64,000 bases of DNA, from positions 1 to 64,000 of the forward strand of contig NZ_RYFD01000019.1 of assembly GCF_004138135.1 (NCBI RefSeq). The letters are read 5' to 3'. The translations under genes and the position numbers were made by a program. Position 1 is the first letter of the stretch. Each line of letters opens with the position of its first letter. The stretch comes from Candidatus Oscillochloris fontis (GTDB taxonomy: Bacteria; Chloroflexota; Chloroflexia; Chloroflexales; Chloroflexaceae). Below the pieces are notes generated by a model. That model saw only the letters and a program-made list of their open reading frames with translations. It was not told the origin of the DNA and ran no database searches. Shown in pieces: positions 1 through 10,811 of this stretch.

Positions 1-185
1 GGTGAGGTGCTGTTTTTTCATGCCACCAGTCTAAGTGACGTGGCGATAGAACACAAGAGGTCTTAATTTACGGACTAGTGAATACTTACACTGCATGGCG
101 TATTTGCCAAGATTTGGGTGTACCTCAGCCTAAATGACCCCCACGCCCCGATCTATTCAGTATCGATGCGTGGGGCACTCTGCTC

Positions 186-1214
186 CTACGGCCGCCAGCG
201 GTATTCCAACACTGGCGCGGGCGGATCGGTGATGCTGCGCAGCCCTAACGGGTCGCTCGTCGCCTGTGGGGCGCTCAGGCGGCTGAGCAGCAGCGAGCGT
301 AGCGACGAACTGCTGGTGTAGCGTACTACCAAGGCGTTGTCGAGGTTGGTCAGTTCCATCGCCCCCGCGATGGCCTCGTCCAGATTGCCGAGTTCATCCA
401 CTAACCCCAACTCCAAGGCTTGCGCCCCGGTGTAGATGCGCCCATCGGCGATCTCCAAGACCCGCTCGCGGGGTAGCCCGCGTCCCTCCGCGATCACGTC
501 CACGAAGCCTTGGTATGCCTCGTCTACCAGTTGCTGAAGGACGGCGTTCTCCTCGGCGGTTGGCTCACGGGTGGCTGAGCCGATGTCCTTCAATGCCCCG
601 CTCTTGTAGACATAACTCTTGAGTCCTAGATTCTCAAAGGCTTCGCCATAGTTGGTCAGGCTCAGAATAACGCCCAAACTGCCGGTGAAGGTGTCTTTGT
701 TGGCGTAGATGCGCTCGGCTGGTGCGCTGATATAGTAGCCGCCACTGGCTGCGGTGGCGCCCATACTCACCACGAGGGTCTTGCCCGCCTCACGTAGTTT
801 GAGGAGTTCGGCGTGGATCTCGCTGCTCGCCACGACCCCACCACCAGGGCTATCTACCCGCAAGACCACCGCCTGCACCAGGGGATCGCTGGTTGCCTGT
901 TTGATCTGGCTCAGGATGTCGCTCTGGCCCAGGCTATTGCTGAAGGGGTCGCTGCCTAATCCAATCGTGCCACTGACTTCGATGATCACTACCCGATCCA
1001 GTCCGCTGCCCATAACGGTCTGTTCTTGCCAGCGCGGGGCTGCGAGTGGCCCGCTCGAATTGCTATCCCCATCGGCGAAGGCCAACAAGAGCGCCATGCC
1101 GCCTAGCGGTAGGATTGAACATGCGAGCACCAAGCCGATAATGATCGAGAGGGCGATCAGCCAACCGCGCCCACCGCGAGATTTCTCTTTCGCTTTTTCT
1201 GTCTCTGTCTCCAT
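186..1214 (-). CDS. sppA: Signal peptide peptidase SppA (family S49)
   Basis: A 342-residue membrane-anchored serine protease of the S49 family, which degrades cleaved signal peptides and other membrane fragments. A Lys/Arg-rich N-terminus leads into one hydrophobic segment (about residues 18-48). The protease fold follows: VDSPGGG near residue 129, the nucleophile region ATAASGGYY with Ser157, and the KSGALKD stretch (Lys204 and Lys209, one of which should be the general base, as in SppA). The length fits the short, single-domain Gram-positive type rather than the duplicated E. coli type. The start is an ATG followed by a polar, charged leader typical of the family. It is divergent from the 6-phosphogluconate dehydrogenase gene, and a composite palindromic repeat fills the space between them. 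Family assignment is firm; the physiological substrate is unknown. Confidence 0.93.
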   Translation of the reverse strand: METETEKAKEKSRGGRGWLIALSIIIGLVLACSILPLGGMALLLAFADGDSNSSGPLAAPRWQEQTVMGSGLDRVVIIEVSGTIGLGSDPFSNSLGQSDILSQIKQATSDPLVQAVVLRVDSPGGGVVASSEIHAELLKLREAGKTLVVSMGATAASGGYYISAPAERIYANKDTFTGSLGVILSLTNYGEAFENLGLKSYVYKSGALKDIGSATREPTAEENAVLQQLVDEAYQGFVDVIAEGRGLPRERVLEIADGRIYTGAQALELGLVDELGNLDEAIAGAMELTNLDNALVVRYTSSSSLRSLLLSRLSAPQATSDPLGLRSITDPPAPVLEYRWRP

Positions 1215-1253
1215 AGCACCGACTCCTTTGGCTACCTTGAAGCGCTCCTAGGC

Positions 1254-1284
1254 AGTATAATGCACTCAGATGAACAAATGCCAA
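1254..1284 (-). promoter_or_regulatory. Candidate promoter of sppA
   Basis: On the minus strand TATACT (1254-1259) lies 40 bp upstream of the sppA ATG, with TTGGCA (1279-1284) 19 bp further upstream. The spacer is one or two bases long, so this is tentative. The -35 box lies just outside the edge of the repeat element. Confidence 0.35.
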
Positions 1285-1291
1285 TGATAGG

Positions 1292-1464
1292 CGGGGGTTC
1301 GGGGGAGGCTTCGCCTCCCCCGAAGAAGTTTTTTTCTCGTATGTTGGCGGCGTAGCCGCCAACATACGAGAAAAAGCGGGTCTGGGGCGTAGCCCCAACT
1401 AAGTTTTAGGGCTGTAGCCCTAAACATCATGTCAATGGGCGTAGCAGCCCCCGAACCCCCACTG
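1292..1464. repeat. Composite palindromic element, family A copy 1
   Basis: The block is bounded by inverted ends, GGGGGTTCGGGGG on the left and CCCCCGAACCCCC on the right. Inside are several hairpins in series: 1301-1321 (9-bp stem, loop TTC), the main hairpin 1331-1375 (perfect 21-bp stem, loop GTA, inner stem GGCGGC/GCCGCC), 1384-1396 (GGGGC/GCCCC) and one near 1405-1424 (TTTAGGGC/GCCCTAAA). Similar blocks recur near 4.8, 8.1, 17.4, 24.3, 25.2, 50.8, 51.5, 53.9 and 61.7 kb. This copy occupies almost the whole divergent region between sppA and the dehydrogenase gene. Confidence 0.85.
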
Positions 1465-1485
1465 AAGAAAGAGAAAGGGATCACC

Positions 1486-2391
1486 ATGGAACTCGGCTTG
1501 GTCGGCCTCGGTCGTATGGGGGCTAATATGAGCATCCGCCTGCTCCAAGGCGGCCATCGGGTGGTTGTCTATAACCGCAGTGTTGAGAAGGCTGTCGAAT
1601 TGGCTAATGCCCATGGTGCGGTCGCCGTACACTCTTTAGCGGAGTTGGTGCAGGCGCTCACGCCGCCCCGGATTGTCTGGCTGATGCTCCCCGCTGGTGC
1701 AGCGACTGATGAGTACCTCGCGGCGGTGGCTGCTCTGCTGGAACCGGGCGATATTATGGTTGATGGGGCCAATAATAACTATAAGGTGAGTATTGCTCAC
1801 GCTGAACAGCTTGCGGCGATGGGGCTGCGCTTCCTTGATGCCGGGGTGAGTGGTGGCATCTGGGGCTTGCAGGTCGGGTATTGTACGATGGTCGGCGGGG
1901 AGGCTGCCACCTTCGCACATATCGAGCCGCTGCTCAAGACGTTGGCGCCGCCCGATGGCTACTTGCACTGCGGCCCGGCAGGCGCGGGTCATTTCGTCAA
2001 GATGATCCATAATGGGATCGAATATGGCATGATGCAAGCCTATGCCGAGGGCTTCGAGATTATGGAGCGTTCGCGCTATGATCTCGATCTGCAAAAGATT
2101 AGCCACCTCTGGAACCAGGGCAGTGTGGTGCGCTCATGGTTGCTCGAACTTGCCGAACGCGCCTTTAGCGATGATGCGCACCTCGATCAGATCCGGGGCT
2201 ATGTGCAGGATAGTGGCGAGGGGCGTTGGACGGTGCAGGAGGCGCTCGATCTTGATGTCCCGGCCCCGGTGATTACGCTCTCGCTCCAGACGCGCTTCCG
2301 CTCGCGTCAGGATGATAGCTTCTCGGCTAAGGTGTTGGCGGCGTTGCGCAACCAGTTTGGGGGTCACGCAGTGAAGAAGGTGGAGGAGTAG
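1486..2391 (+). CDS. 6-phosphogluconate dehydrogenase, decarboxylating (short form)
   Basis: Oxidises and decarboxylates 6-phosphogluconate to ribulose 5-phosphate in the pentose phosphate pathway. The protein is 301 residues, matching the short, usually NAD-preferring GndA/YqeC class rather than the 470-residue form. The N-terminal Rossmann motif GLGRMG is at residues 6-11. Next come VDGANNNYK, the substrate-loop AGVSGGIWG and the catalytic helix KMIHNGIEYGMMQAYAEGFE. I chose the ATG at 1486, preceded by AAAGGGA at good spacing. The frame stays open upstream to 1429, but that part is translated repeat DNA. The stop TAG is immediately followed by the 31-bp tandem array. Cofactor preference cannot be read safely from sequence alone. 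Confidence 0.93.
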   Translation: MELGLVGLGRMGANMSIRLLQGGHRVVVYNRSVEKAVELANAHGAVAVHSLAELVQALTPPRIVWLMLPAGAATDEYLAAVAALLEPGDIMVDGANNNYKVSIAHAEQLAAMGLRFLDAGVSGGIWGLQVGYCTMVGGEAATFAHIEPLLKTLAPPDGYLHCGPAGAGHFVKMIHNGIEYGMMQAYAEGFEIMERSRYDLDLQKISHLWNQGSVVRSWLLELAERAFSDDAHLDQIRGYVQDSGEGRWTVQEALDLDVPAPVITLSLQTRFRSRQDDSFSAKVLAALRNQFGGHAVKKVEE

Positions 2392-2611
2392 CGCCGCAAC
2401 ATATTGCGTCGCCTACCCATGGCGCCGCAACATATTGCGTCGCCTACCCATGGCGCCGCAACATATTGCGTCGCCTACCCATGGCGCCGCAACATATTGC
2501 GTCGCCTATCCATGGCGACGCAACATATTGCGTCGCCTACCCATGGCGATGCAACATATAGCGTCGCCTACCCATGGCGACGCAACATATTGCGGCGCTA
2601 CCTTGTCTCCA
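2392..2611. repeat. 31-bp tandem repeat array (7 units)
   Basis: Seven copies of a 31-bp unit, with GCAACATAT occurring at 2396, 2427, 2458, 2489, 2520, 2551 and 2582, exactly 31 bp apart. Units are nearly identical; the last three carry scattered substitutions. Each contains GCAACATATTGC (a small hairpin) and CCATGG. The array starts at the base after the dehydrogenase stop codon and runs into the stop codon of the convergent membrane glycosyltransferase, so it fills the gap between two convergent genes. There are no spacers, so it is not CRISPR. The unit is not a multiple of 3, and reading frames over it are artefacts. Confidence 0.95.
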
Positions 2612-4787
2612 CCTGCGTAACCGCCACCCCCACATACCACGGCGCACGCGCCAGGTCGAGGAGATGGGTCGGGCTGCTGATCTGCACCGTCACAGCCTCG
2701 CCTCGCTCGCAACCGGGTAGATCGGCGAGGCTGACCTGTACTTCCTGTTCGCTGCCGTCCAGGACGATGCGCATGGGTGGTTGCGGGCTGCCCTGTACGT
2801 GTAGCTCCGCCACCTGCCCCGCAACTCCGCGTAGCTGGGCCACGGCGGCTCCGCAGGTGGTGCGCAGTCGCACCTCAGCTTTACCTAGCGTCCACGCCCC
2901 CCGTTCTAGATCGAAGCTCGCCGGGGCAAAGCCCCGGTAAAACCCCAACATCATCGGGTCGCCCGGAATGACTCGTTGGGGTGGCGCAGCTTCAACATGT
3001 TCCCATGCCCAGCGGTAGAGGTCGTTGCCTGCCCGCCAGTAGGCGTTGATCGCCGCCAACTCTGCTTCAGCCGCCTGGGTGTCGCCACGCTCGCCAGCCA
3101 GAAGGATGCGCATGGCGCGGGCGTATTGGCTGCGCCCTTCAAGATCGAGTGCGGCTTGGTAGTGTTGATCCGCAACATCCGCTTGGCCTTGGGCGAGTGC
3201 GAAATCGGCGCGGGCGATGCTGCGCAGTGGGTTACTCGGATCAACCTGTTGGGCGGCGATCAGCATGGCTGCGCTGGCCGCCCCATGTGCTTGGAGTGCG
3301 TAGCGTTCCGCCTTGATCCAGGTGATGTAGCGCGTACTGGCGATCAGGCCGAGGAAGAGGAGTATGCCGAGCAGCGCCGCGTACAAGCGCGGGTCACGCC
3401 AGCGCAGCCTGAGTTTGCGCCAGGTGTGCGCGAGTTGCATCAGGGCGTAGGCGGCAAAGGGAATGTAGACCGCCACCAGAGGTAGGCGCAGCCGGGGATG
3501 CCCGATACTGATCGCCACTAACCCCACCGTGATCGCCGCCCACAGCAGCGCCGGTAGGGCGCGGCGGTAGTTGGGGGCGAAGGCAATCCCCACCATTCCC
3601 GCCAGCATGATCATGATGTACTCGGCATCGGCGAGGAGGGTGAGCGGTAAGGAGAGTTCGCCTGCATTTTGCACCACGGGACTTCCATCCGAGGCGATGG
3701 CGATCAGATCGCCGGCCGCGTAGTTGCGGGTTTGCAGCATCAGCAGCGAGGCCACCTTGTAGCGCATGCGCACCACAAACGCGACCGGATCTTCCTGCAC
3801 ACGCTCCAGCGTCCAGCGGTTAGCCAGCGCTTGACGCTCGGCCAAGTTGGGAATAGCGAAGAGTTCGGCGTCGCGGGCGGCCTTCTCTTCGGGGTTGCGT
3901 ACTTGGCCAAACCAGACACTGATCCCCCCATTTGTGTCCACCAAGATCAGGTGATCATGGACGAGGTAGTTGCGTAGTGCCCACGGGCCGATCAGCAAGG
4001 TGGCTCCTAGAGCCAGGGCCAGCGCCAAACGCCAACGGTGCTTACTGGCTTGCAGTATGAGGAGTATCTGTTCATACTTGGGGTACAAGAAATCTTTTGT
4101 TGACGCAAAGGCACCAAGACGCAAAGGTTTTGTTGCCGGCTTTGCGCCTTGGCGTCTTGGCGTCAAAACATGAATGTTAGGAGAAGTGTGAACAGGTACT
4201 ATGAGGAAGAGTGCGGCCAGGGGAATGAAGAAGAGTCCGACCGCACGGGTGAGCGTGGCGGCGGCCAGCACGATCCCAGCGAAAAAGGCCGTGCGGGAAC
4301 GCCCCGTCTCACTCGCCTGATCTAGTTTGGTCAACCCCAGGATCATCAGGGTGACGAAGAGTGCCTCGGCGTACAGCGCACTGGCGAAGGTGGCCAAGGG
4401 AATGAAGATCGCCCCGATCATGCCCGCAACCAGCGCGACATCATGGCGACCAAAGATCTGCCGCGCAAACCCGCTGAAGGCGAGCGCACCCACGCCCATG
4501 AGGATAGCCTGAATCAGCATCGCGTTGCTGACATCCATCCCCGCGCAGGGCAGAATCAGCGCGAGTAGCACCGGGTAGCCAGGTGGCCGCAGCCACTTGC
4601 CATCATCGTGGTAGCCGCCTTGGAGTATATGGACGGCGGCGCGGTAGTACTCTTCGGCGTCGCCGGGGGGCACCACACCGCTCGCACTCCCCCACCACCA
4701 GAGGCTCACTCGCAGGATGATTGCCACTATGACAATCAGTACCAAACCCCAACGGTAGCGTTGGGAGTGGAACGGGATGTCTTGCAT
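2598..4787 (-). CDS. GT-C type membrane glycosyltransferase with C-terminal TPR-like/lumenal region
   Basis: A 729-residue polytopic membrane protein resembling the PMT/ArnT-like (GT39) glycosyltransferases, which transfer sugars from lipid carriers on the outer face of the membrane. After the first membrane helix comes an acidic loop (PPGDAEEYYRAAVHIL) typical of GT-C catalytic loops, then about ten hydrophobic helices. The C-terminal 230 residues are soluble, with an alanine-rich helical repeat region and a beta-rich tail. I start at the ATG at 4787 (MQDIPFHSQ); the frame upstream to 4949 is translated repeat. A palindromic GACGCAAAG repeat (4099-4168) lies in frame inside the gene, adding about 23 residues to a loop. 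The donor and acceptor are unknown. Confidence 0.8.
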   Translation of the reverse strand: MQDIPFHSQRYRWGLVLIVIVAIILRVSLWWWGSASGVVPPGDAEEYYRAAVHILQGGYHDDGKWLRPPGYPVLLALILPCAGMDVSNAMLIQAILMGVGALAFSGFARQIFGRHDVALVAGMIGAIFIPLATFASALYAEALFVTLMILGLTKLDQASETGRSRTAFFAGIVLAAATLTRAVGLFFIPLAALFLIVPVHTSPNIHVLTPRRQGAKPATKPLRLGAFASTKDFLYPKYEQILLILQASKHRWRLALALALGATLLIGPWALRNYLVHDHLILVDTNGGISVWFGQVRNPEEKAARDAELFAIPNLAERQALANRWTLERVQEDPVAFVVRMRYKVASLLMLQTRNYAAGDLIAIASDGSPVVQNAGELSLPLTLLADAEYIMIMLAGMVGIAFAPNYRRALPALLWAAITVGLVAISIGHPRLRLPLVAVYIPFAAYALMQLAHTWRKLRLRWRDPRLYAALLGILLFLGLIASTRYITWIKAERYALQAHGAASAAMLIAAQQVDPSNPLRSIARADFALAQGQADVADQHYQAALDLEGRSQYARAMRILLAGERGDTQAAEAELAAINAYWRAGNDLYRWAWEHVEAAPPQRVIPGDPMMLGFYRGFAPASFDLERGAWTLGKAEVRLRTTCGAAVAQLRGVAGQVAELHVQGSPQPPMRIVLDGSEQEVQVSLADLPGCERGEAVTVQISSPTHLLDLARAPWYVGVAVTQVETR
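4099..4168. repeat. GACGCAAAG inverted repeat, family C copy 1 (inside a gene)
   Basis: Left arm TTGACGCAAAGGCACC, with AGACGCAAAGG following; right arm CTTGGCGTCTTGGCGTCAA. The same family occurs intergenically at 34556-34626 and twice at 36687-36935. This copy lies within the GT-C gene without breaking its frame. Confidence 0.85.
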
Positions 4788-4802
4788 AGCCCCAAGCCCC
4801 AG

Positions 4803-4937
4803 TTTTTGGTCTCTGTTGGCGGCGAAGCCGCCAACAGAGACCAAAAAATATCTTTGGGGGCGGCTTTGCCCATAGACATGAACTTTAGGGCTACCGCCCG
4901 AAAAACCATGCTTGAGGCTGCGCCCCAAATCCCCACC
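4803..4937. repeat. Composite palindromic element, family A copy 2
   Basis: The main hairpin 4803-4847 has a perfect 21-bp stem, loop GAA and the GGCGGC/GCCGCC core; its outer arm (GGTCTCTGTT) is unrelated to that of copy 1. Satellite hairpins GGGGGCGGC..GCCC, TTTAGGGC and GGGGC-type follow towards 4930. It lies upstream of the GT-C gene, between it and secA, both on the minus strand. Confidence 0.85.
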
Positions 4938-4958
4938 GGGGCGCGTCACGACGCGCCC

Positions 4959-4962
<4 letters not shown>
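4938..4962. repeat. Short GTAGGGGCG palindrome carrying the secA stop codon
   Basis: GGGGCGCGT and ACGCGCCCC are paired around a CACG centre. Read on the minus strand it begins GTAGGGGCG, and the TAG is the stop codon of secA. A near-identical palindrome at 50952-50978 contains another gene's stop codon. Confidence 0.8.
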
Positions 4963-7985
<3,023 letters not shown>

Positions 7986-8039
7986 GGCTCTATTCTTCTC
8001 CGTAAGCATCTATTGGCAAAAAACTGCACACTGGAGCGC

Positions 8040-8069
8040 ATTATACCCGACCCCAAGAGGATGGGGCAA
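8040..8069 (-). promoter_or_regulatory. Promoter of secA
   Basis: On the minus strand TTGCCC (8064-8069), an 18-bp spacer and TATAAT (8040-8045). The ATG is 55 bp beyond the -10 box. A family A repeat lies directly upstream. Confidence 0.6.
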
Positions 8070-8110
8070 CATCATCTGCGGTGGTAACCAGGGCATGTGC
8101 AAAGTCACCT

Positions 8111-8213
8111 CCGGTGGGGGTTTGGGGGCGGCGAAGCCGCCCCCGCAGAATATTTTTGTGGTGTTTTGGCGGCGAAGCCGCCAAAACACCACAAAAATAT
8201 CTTACTCTCGGCG
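8111..8213. repeat. Composite palindromic element, family A copy 3
   Basis: Hairpin 8125-8145 (GGGGGCGGC, loop GAA, GCCGCCCCC) and main hairpin 8150-8200 with a perfect 24-bp stem, loop GAA and outer arm TTGTGGTGTTTT. It lies between the stop of the MGDG-type glycosyltransferase and the secA promoter. The rest of the 275-bp gap shows nothing else. Confidence 0.85.
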
Positions 8214-8260
8214 TGGATACAAGGGCAAGATGCCCTCGCTCCCAGGAGAAGTGTGAACAG

Positions 8261-9718
8261 TTATACCTTCACCCACCGGATCTCCGAATGCCCGCGCTCG
8301 GCAATCGCTTGCGTTAGGAGGCGTAATAAATTGCGATCTGCCCCTTGATCGGCCAGCCAGGTAAGGGTTGGCCGATCAATAAAGTAAGTCTCATCCTCGT
8401 CGCTCTCCTCCTCAAGTTGATCAATCAGGAACTGGAGTTGGGCGGGACTAATAGCTCCGATATAGACGCCGGTATCATTGTGGTAGAGCGAGACCCGCGC
8501 ATCACTGCTGGAGGATTCAGGCGGTGGGAGTACAGCGTCGCTACTCGCAGCGGCGATGATACGACGCAGATCGGCTTCGCTAAACTGGTGGGAGTCTTGG
8601 GTCTCTTCGAGCAGTTGTGCCACCACCGTGTGGGCGGCGTCGGGGCGGCCAAGTGCGAGGGCATTCTCGCGCATCCATGCGATGCGTCCCGGCTGGGCGA
8701 AGATCTGATCGATCTTATACGCCATCGTCATGAGCGAACGGCAGCGTACCGCTGCGCCTGCTTCGAGCAGATGATCGCTGTTACGCTCCTCCTGACCGGG
8801 GATAGGGTCTACGATCACCATCGGTAACCCCGCTGCCATACACTCTGAAGCACTCAGGCCACCTGGCTTGCCGATGAAGAGCGAGGCCACTCGCATAAGA
8901 TCGGGCATCTCGTGGGTGAAACCGAGCACCCGGAAATGCTCTTTGGCCCCACTGATCTGGGTCGCGACCTGATCGCGGAGCAGTTTGTTATGCCCGCAGA
9001 CAACGACGGTTTGCACCGGGGTCTGCATGCGCAAGATCTGGGCTACAATGTCGCGCACGGGGCCGCCACCGAGTGCCCCGGCTGAAACCAGCAGGATCGG
9101 ACGGTTACTGCGCAGATCAAACTTCTTCAGTACCGCCTCGTGGTCTACTGGTTGGCCAAGGATCGGATTGACTGGGATACCAGACACGGTGATCCGTGAT
9201 GCGTCTACCCCTAGTTCGTTCAGATGTACCTTGGTTTCAGGAATAGCGACAAAATAGCGATTGAAGACACGACTCAGCCACATCCCCTGGAAATCATAGT
9301 CGGTGGTGACAATCGAGAGGCTCGTATGTGATTTCCCTTGGCTGATGAGTTGAGCCACCACTCCGGCGGGCATAAAGTGGGTGCAGACCGTCACATCCGG
9401 GTTGTAGTCGAGTACAAACTTGGCGAGTGGTTGTGAATTGAGCAAATTCCAGAGTTGGATTGCGCCAACTTCGTTGCGGAATGGCTCATCGTTCTGATCA
9501 TACCACCAACCCACCAGCCAGGGATTCTCCTTCACGAGCGCGAAATAGACATCCGAGGCTGTCACTTGGAAGATACTACTCGTCAGTTTGAGCGCATCCT
9601 GGTTGAGTACTTCAACGCCGGGTTGGGTGCGGCAGACTTGCTCAATCGCGGCGGCAGCCGATTTATGCCCTGATCCGACACTTGCCGAAAGGATCAGGAT
9701 TCGCTTAAGATTCGTCAT
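8261..9718 (-). CDS. MGDG synthase-type diacylglycerol glycosyltransferase
   Basis: A 485-residue GT-B fold enzyme (GT28) of the monogalactosyldiacylglycerol synthase / processive diacylglycerol glycosyltransferase family, which adds a sugar from a UDP-donor to diacylglycerol at the inner membrane face. The N-terminal ILSASVGSGHKSAAAAIEQ is the family's glycine-rich acceptor motif. MGDG_synth-like features (WYDQNDEPFRN, ILDYNPDVTVCTHFMPAG) follow, and the C-terminal half has the donor-site FIGKPGGLSASECMAAGLPMV. The last 110 residues are an acidic extension not typical of the core. In green phototrophs such enzymes make chlorosome and membrane galactolipids, which fits the carotenoid genes in this window. 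Galactose versus glucose cannot be decided here. Confidence 0.85.
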   Translation of the reverse strand: MTNLKRILILSASVGSGHKSAAAAIEQVCRTQPGVEVLNQDALKLTSSIFQVTASDVYFALVKENPWLVGWWYDQNDEPFRNEVGAIQLWNLLNSQPLAKFVLDYNPDVTVCTHFMPAGVVAQLISQGKSHTSLSIVTTDYDFQGMWLSRVFNRYFVAIPETKVHLNELGVDASRITVSGIPVNPILGQPVDHEAVLKKFDLRSNRPILLVSAGALGGGPVRDIVAQILRMQTPVQTVVVCGHNKLLRDQVATQISGAKEHFRVLGFTHEMPDLMRVASLFIGKPGGLSASECMAAGLPMVIVDPIPGQEERNSDHLLEAGAAVRCRSLMTMAYKIDQIFAQPGRIAWMRENALALGRPDAAHTVVAQLLEETQDSHQFSEADLRRIIAAASSDAVLPPPESSSSDARVSLYHNDTGVYIGAISPAQLQFLIDQLEEESDEDETYFIDRPTLTWLADQGADRNLLRLLTQAIAERGHSEIRWVKV

Positions 9719-9824
9719 AGGGAGTGTCGCTCCATTGGGTGTCAGTTGAGCGAGATGGTGAGGATGCTATGAGGCTATACGCAGTGAGTATACACCATGA
9801 TCTCTCAACCGTGCGGTGAGTATG

Positions 9825-9833
9825 TGCTATACT
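9825..9833 (+). promoter_or_regulatory. Extended -10 promoter of the methyltransferase gene
   Basis: TGC followed by TATACT, an extended -10 motif, 56 bp upstream of the ATG at 9889, with no good -35 box. The 170-bp divergent region also must hold the promoter of the minus-strand glycosyltransferase, which I could not place. Confidence 0.45.
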
Positions 9834-9888
9834 GAGGTGCTTTATTGGCTATATGTGTAACTTTCCCATGAAGGATATAGAGATCTAG

Positions 9889-10749
9889 ATGACAACTGCG
9901 ACCATCGAACCAACCTCTGCGACTCAGCCCGCTGGTGAGCCGGTCAAGCTCAGTGGTCTGCGCTGTATCGCCTACGAGATTGCGCTTAATGGCTGGCGCA
10001 TTCTGCGTGAGACAGTCAATGATTTTAGCCTCTGGCGTCTGATCGAGTACCCCTGGTCGGCTAAGGCGTTGGGGTTACGCCGGGGCGATCTGGTGCTGGA
10101 TATTGGATCGGGAACTTCCTCCTACCCGCATATGCTGGCTAAGGAGGGGGTAGATGTGATTGTATTGGAGCTTGACGCTGACCGGGTGCGTTGGCAGTTG
10201 GCCAAGCGGCGGGCCACCGCACGCCCCGGTGATGGGCGCTTCTTCCCGCTAGTGGCGAGTGCCACGGCGATGCCCATTCGCAGCGACAGTGTCGAGCGCC
10301 TCGCGGCGATCTCCTCGCTGGAGCACATCCCCGATGATGAGTCGGTGGGTGTGGAGATTGGGCGCGTTCTTGCCAGTAGTGGTGTTGCGGCGATCACCAT
10401 CCCCTACACGAGTACTGAGCGTACCAACTTCTTTAAGGGTATTCGTAAGTTTATCCGTGTTGAACCTAACGCCTTCGTACAGGAGGGCAAGGCTGGTTCG
10501 TTCTTCCGTTTCTATACCGACGCCGATATCGAACGGGTCTATGTACGCCCATTCAATGCCCGCGTGGGTGAATGGCGCGGCTTTGGGCGCTCGTGGCTCA
10601 ATGGGCGCTACCACGAGACCAAACTGACCAAGTATTGGCGGCGGTTTGTGCTCAAGGATCTCTTCTTGGCCCTGATCGTGCATCCCTTAGAGGAGCGTTA
10701 CGACCGTAGCGATCCGCTCTATGTGATGTTTACGCTGCGCAAGCCGTGA
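9889..10749 (+). CDS. Class I SAM-dependent methyltransferase
   Basis: A 286-residue protein with the Methyltransf_11 layout. Motif I is VLDIGSGTSSYPHMLA (near residue 67), an acidic residue ends strand 2 (VLELDADR), and post-motif LAAISSLEHIPDD holds the usual position of the substrate-side loop. The C-terminal 90 residues are an amphipathic, Arg/Tyr-rich extension. The ATG at 9889 follows a weak purine-rich stretch. It is the first gene of a plus-strand block of glycosyltransferases and secreted proteins, so modification of a glycan, lipid or lipid-linked sugar is plausible but not shown. The substrate is unknown. Confidence 0.85.
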   Translation: MTTATIEPTSATQPAGEPVKLSGLRCIAYEIALNGWRILRETVNDFSLWRLIEYPWSAKALGLRRGDLVLDIGSGTSSYPHMLAKEGVDVIVLELDADRVRWQLAKRRATARPGDGRFFPLVASATAMPIRSDSVERLAAISSLEHIPDDESVGVEIGRVLASSGVAAITIPYTSTERTNFFKGIRKFIRVEPNAFVQEGKAGSFFRFYTDADIERVYVRPFNARVGEWRGFGRSWLNGRYHETKLTKYWRRFVLKDLFLALIVHPLEERYDRSDPLYVMFTLRKP

Positions 10750-10811
10750 CGATGGCATGACTCTGGTGGTAGCAGCAGCGGGCGGTTGGTGGATTAGGAA
10801 GGAAGGTTCGC

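Noticed and set aside
118-321. 67-residue plus-strand frame at the left edge
   Set aside because: Antisense of the sppA 3' end. Bases 1-185 otherwise show no gene or structure that I can support.
1331-1375. Family A hairpins as ordinary intrinsic terminators
   Set aside because: On either strand the T-run precedes and the A-run follows the stem, the reverse of terminator polarity, and most copies lie upstream of genes.
2392-2611. Possible CRISPR array from 31-bp repeats
   Set aside because: The repeats are directly adjacent without spacers and no cas genes occur in the window; it is a simple tandem repeat.
2404-2940. 178-residue plus-strand reading frame over the tandem array
   Set aside because: It is repeat translation followed by the antisense of the glycosyltransferase gene, with no protein-like composition.
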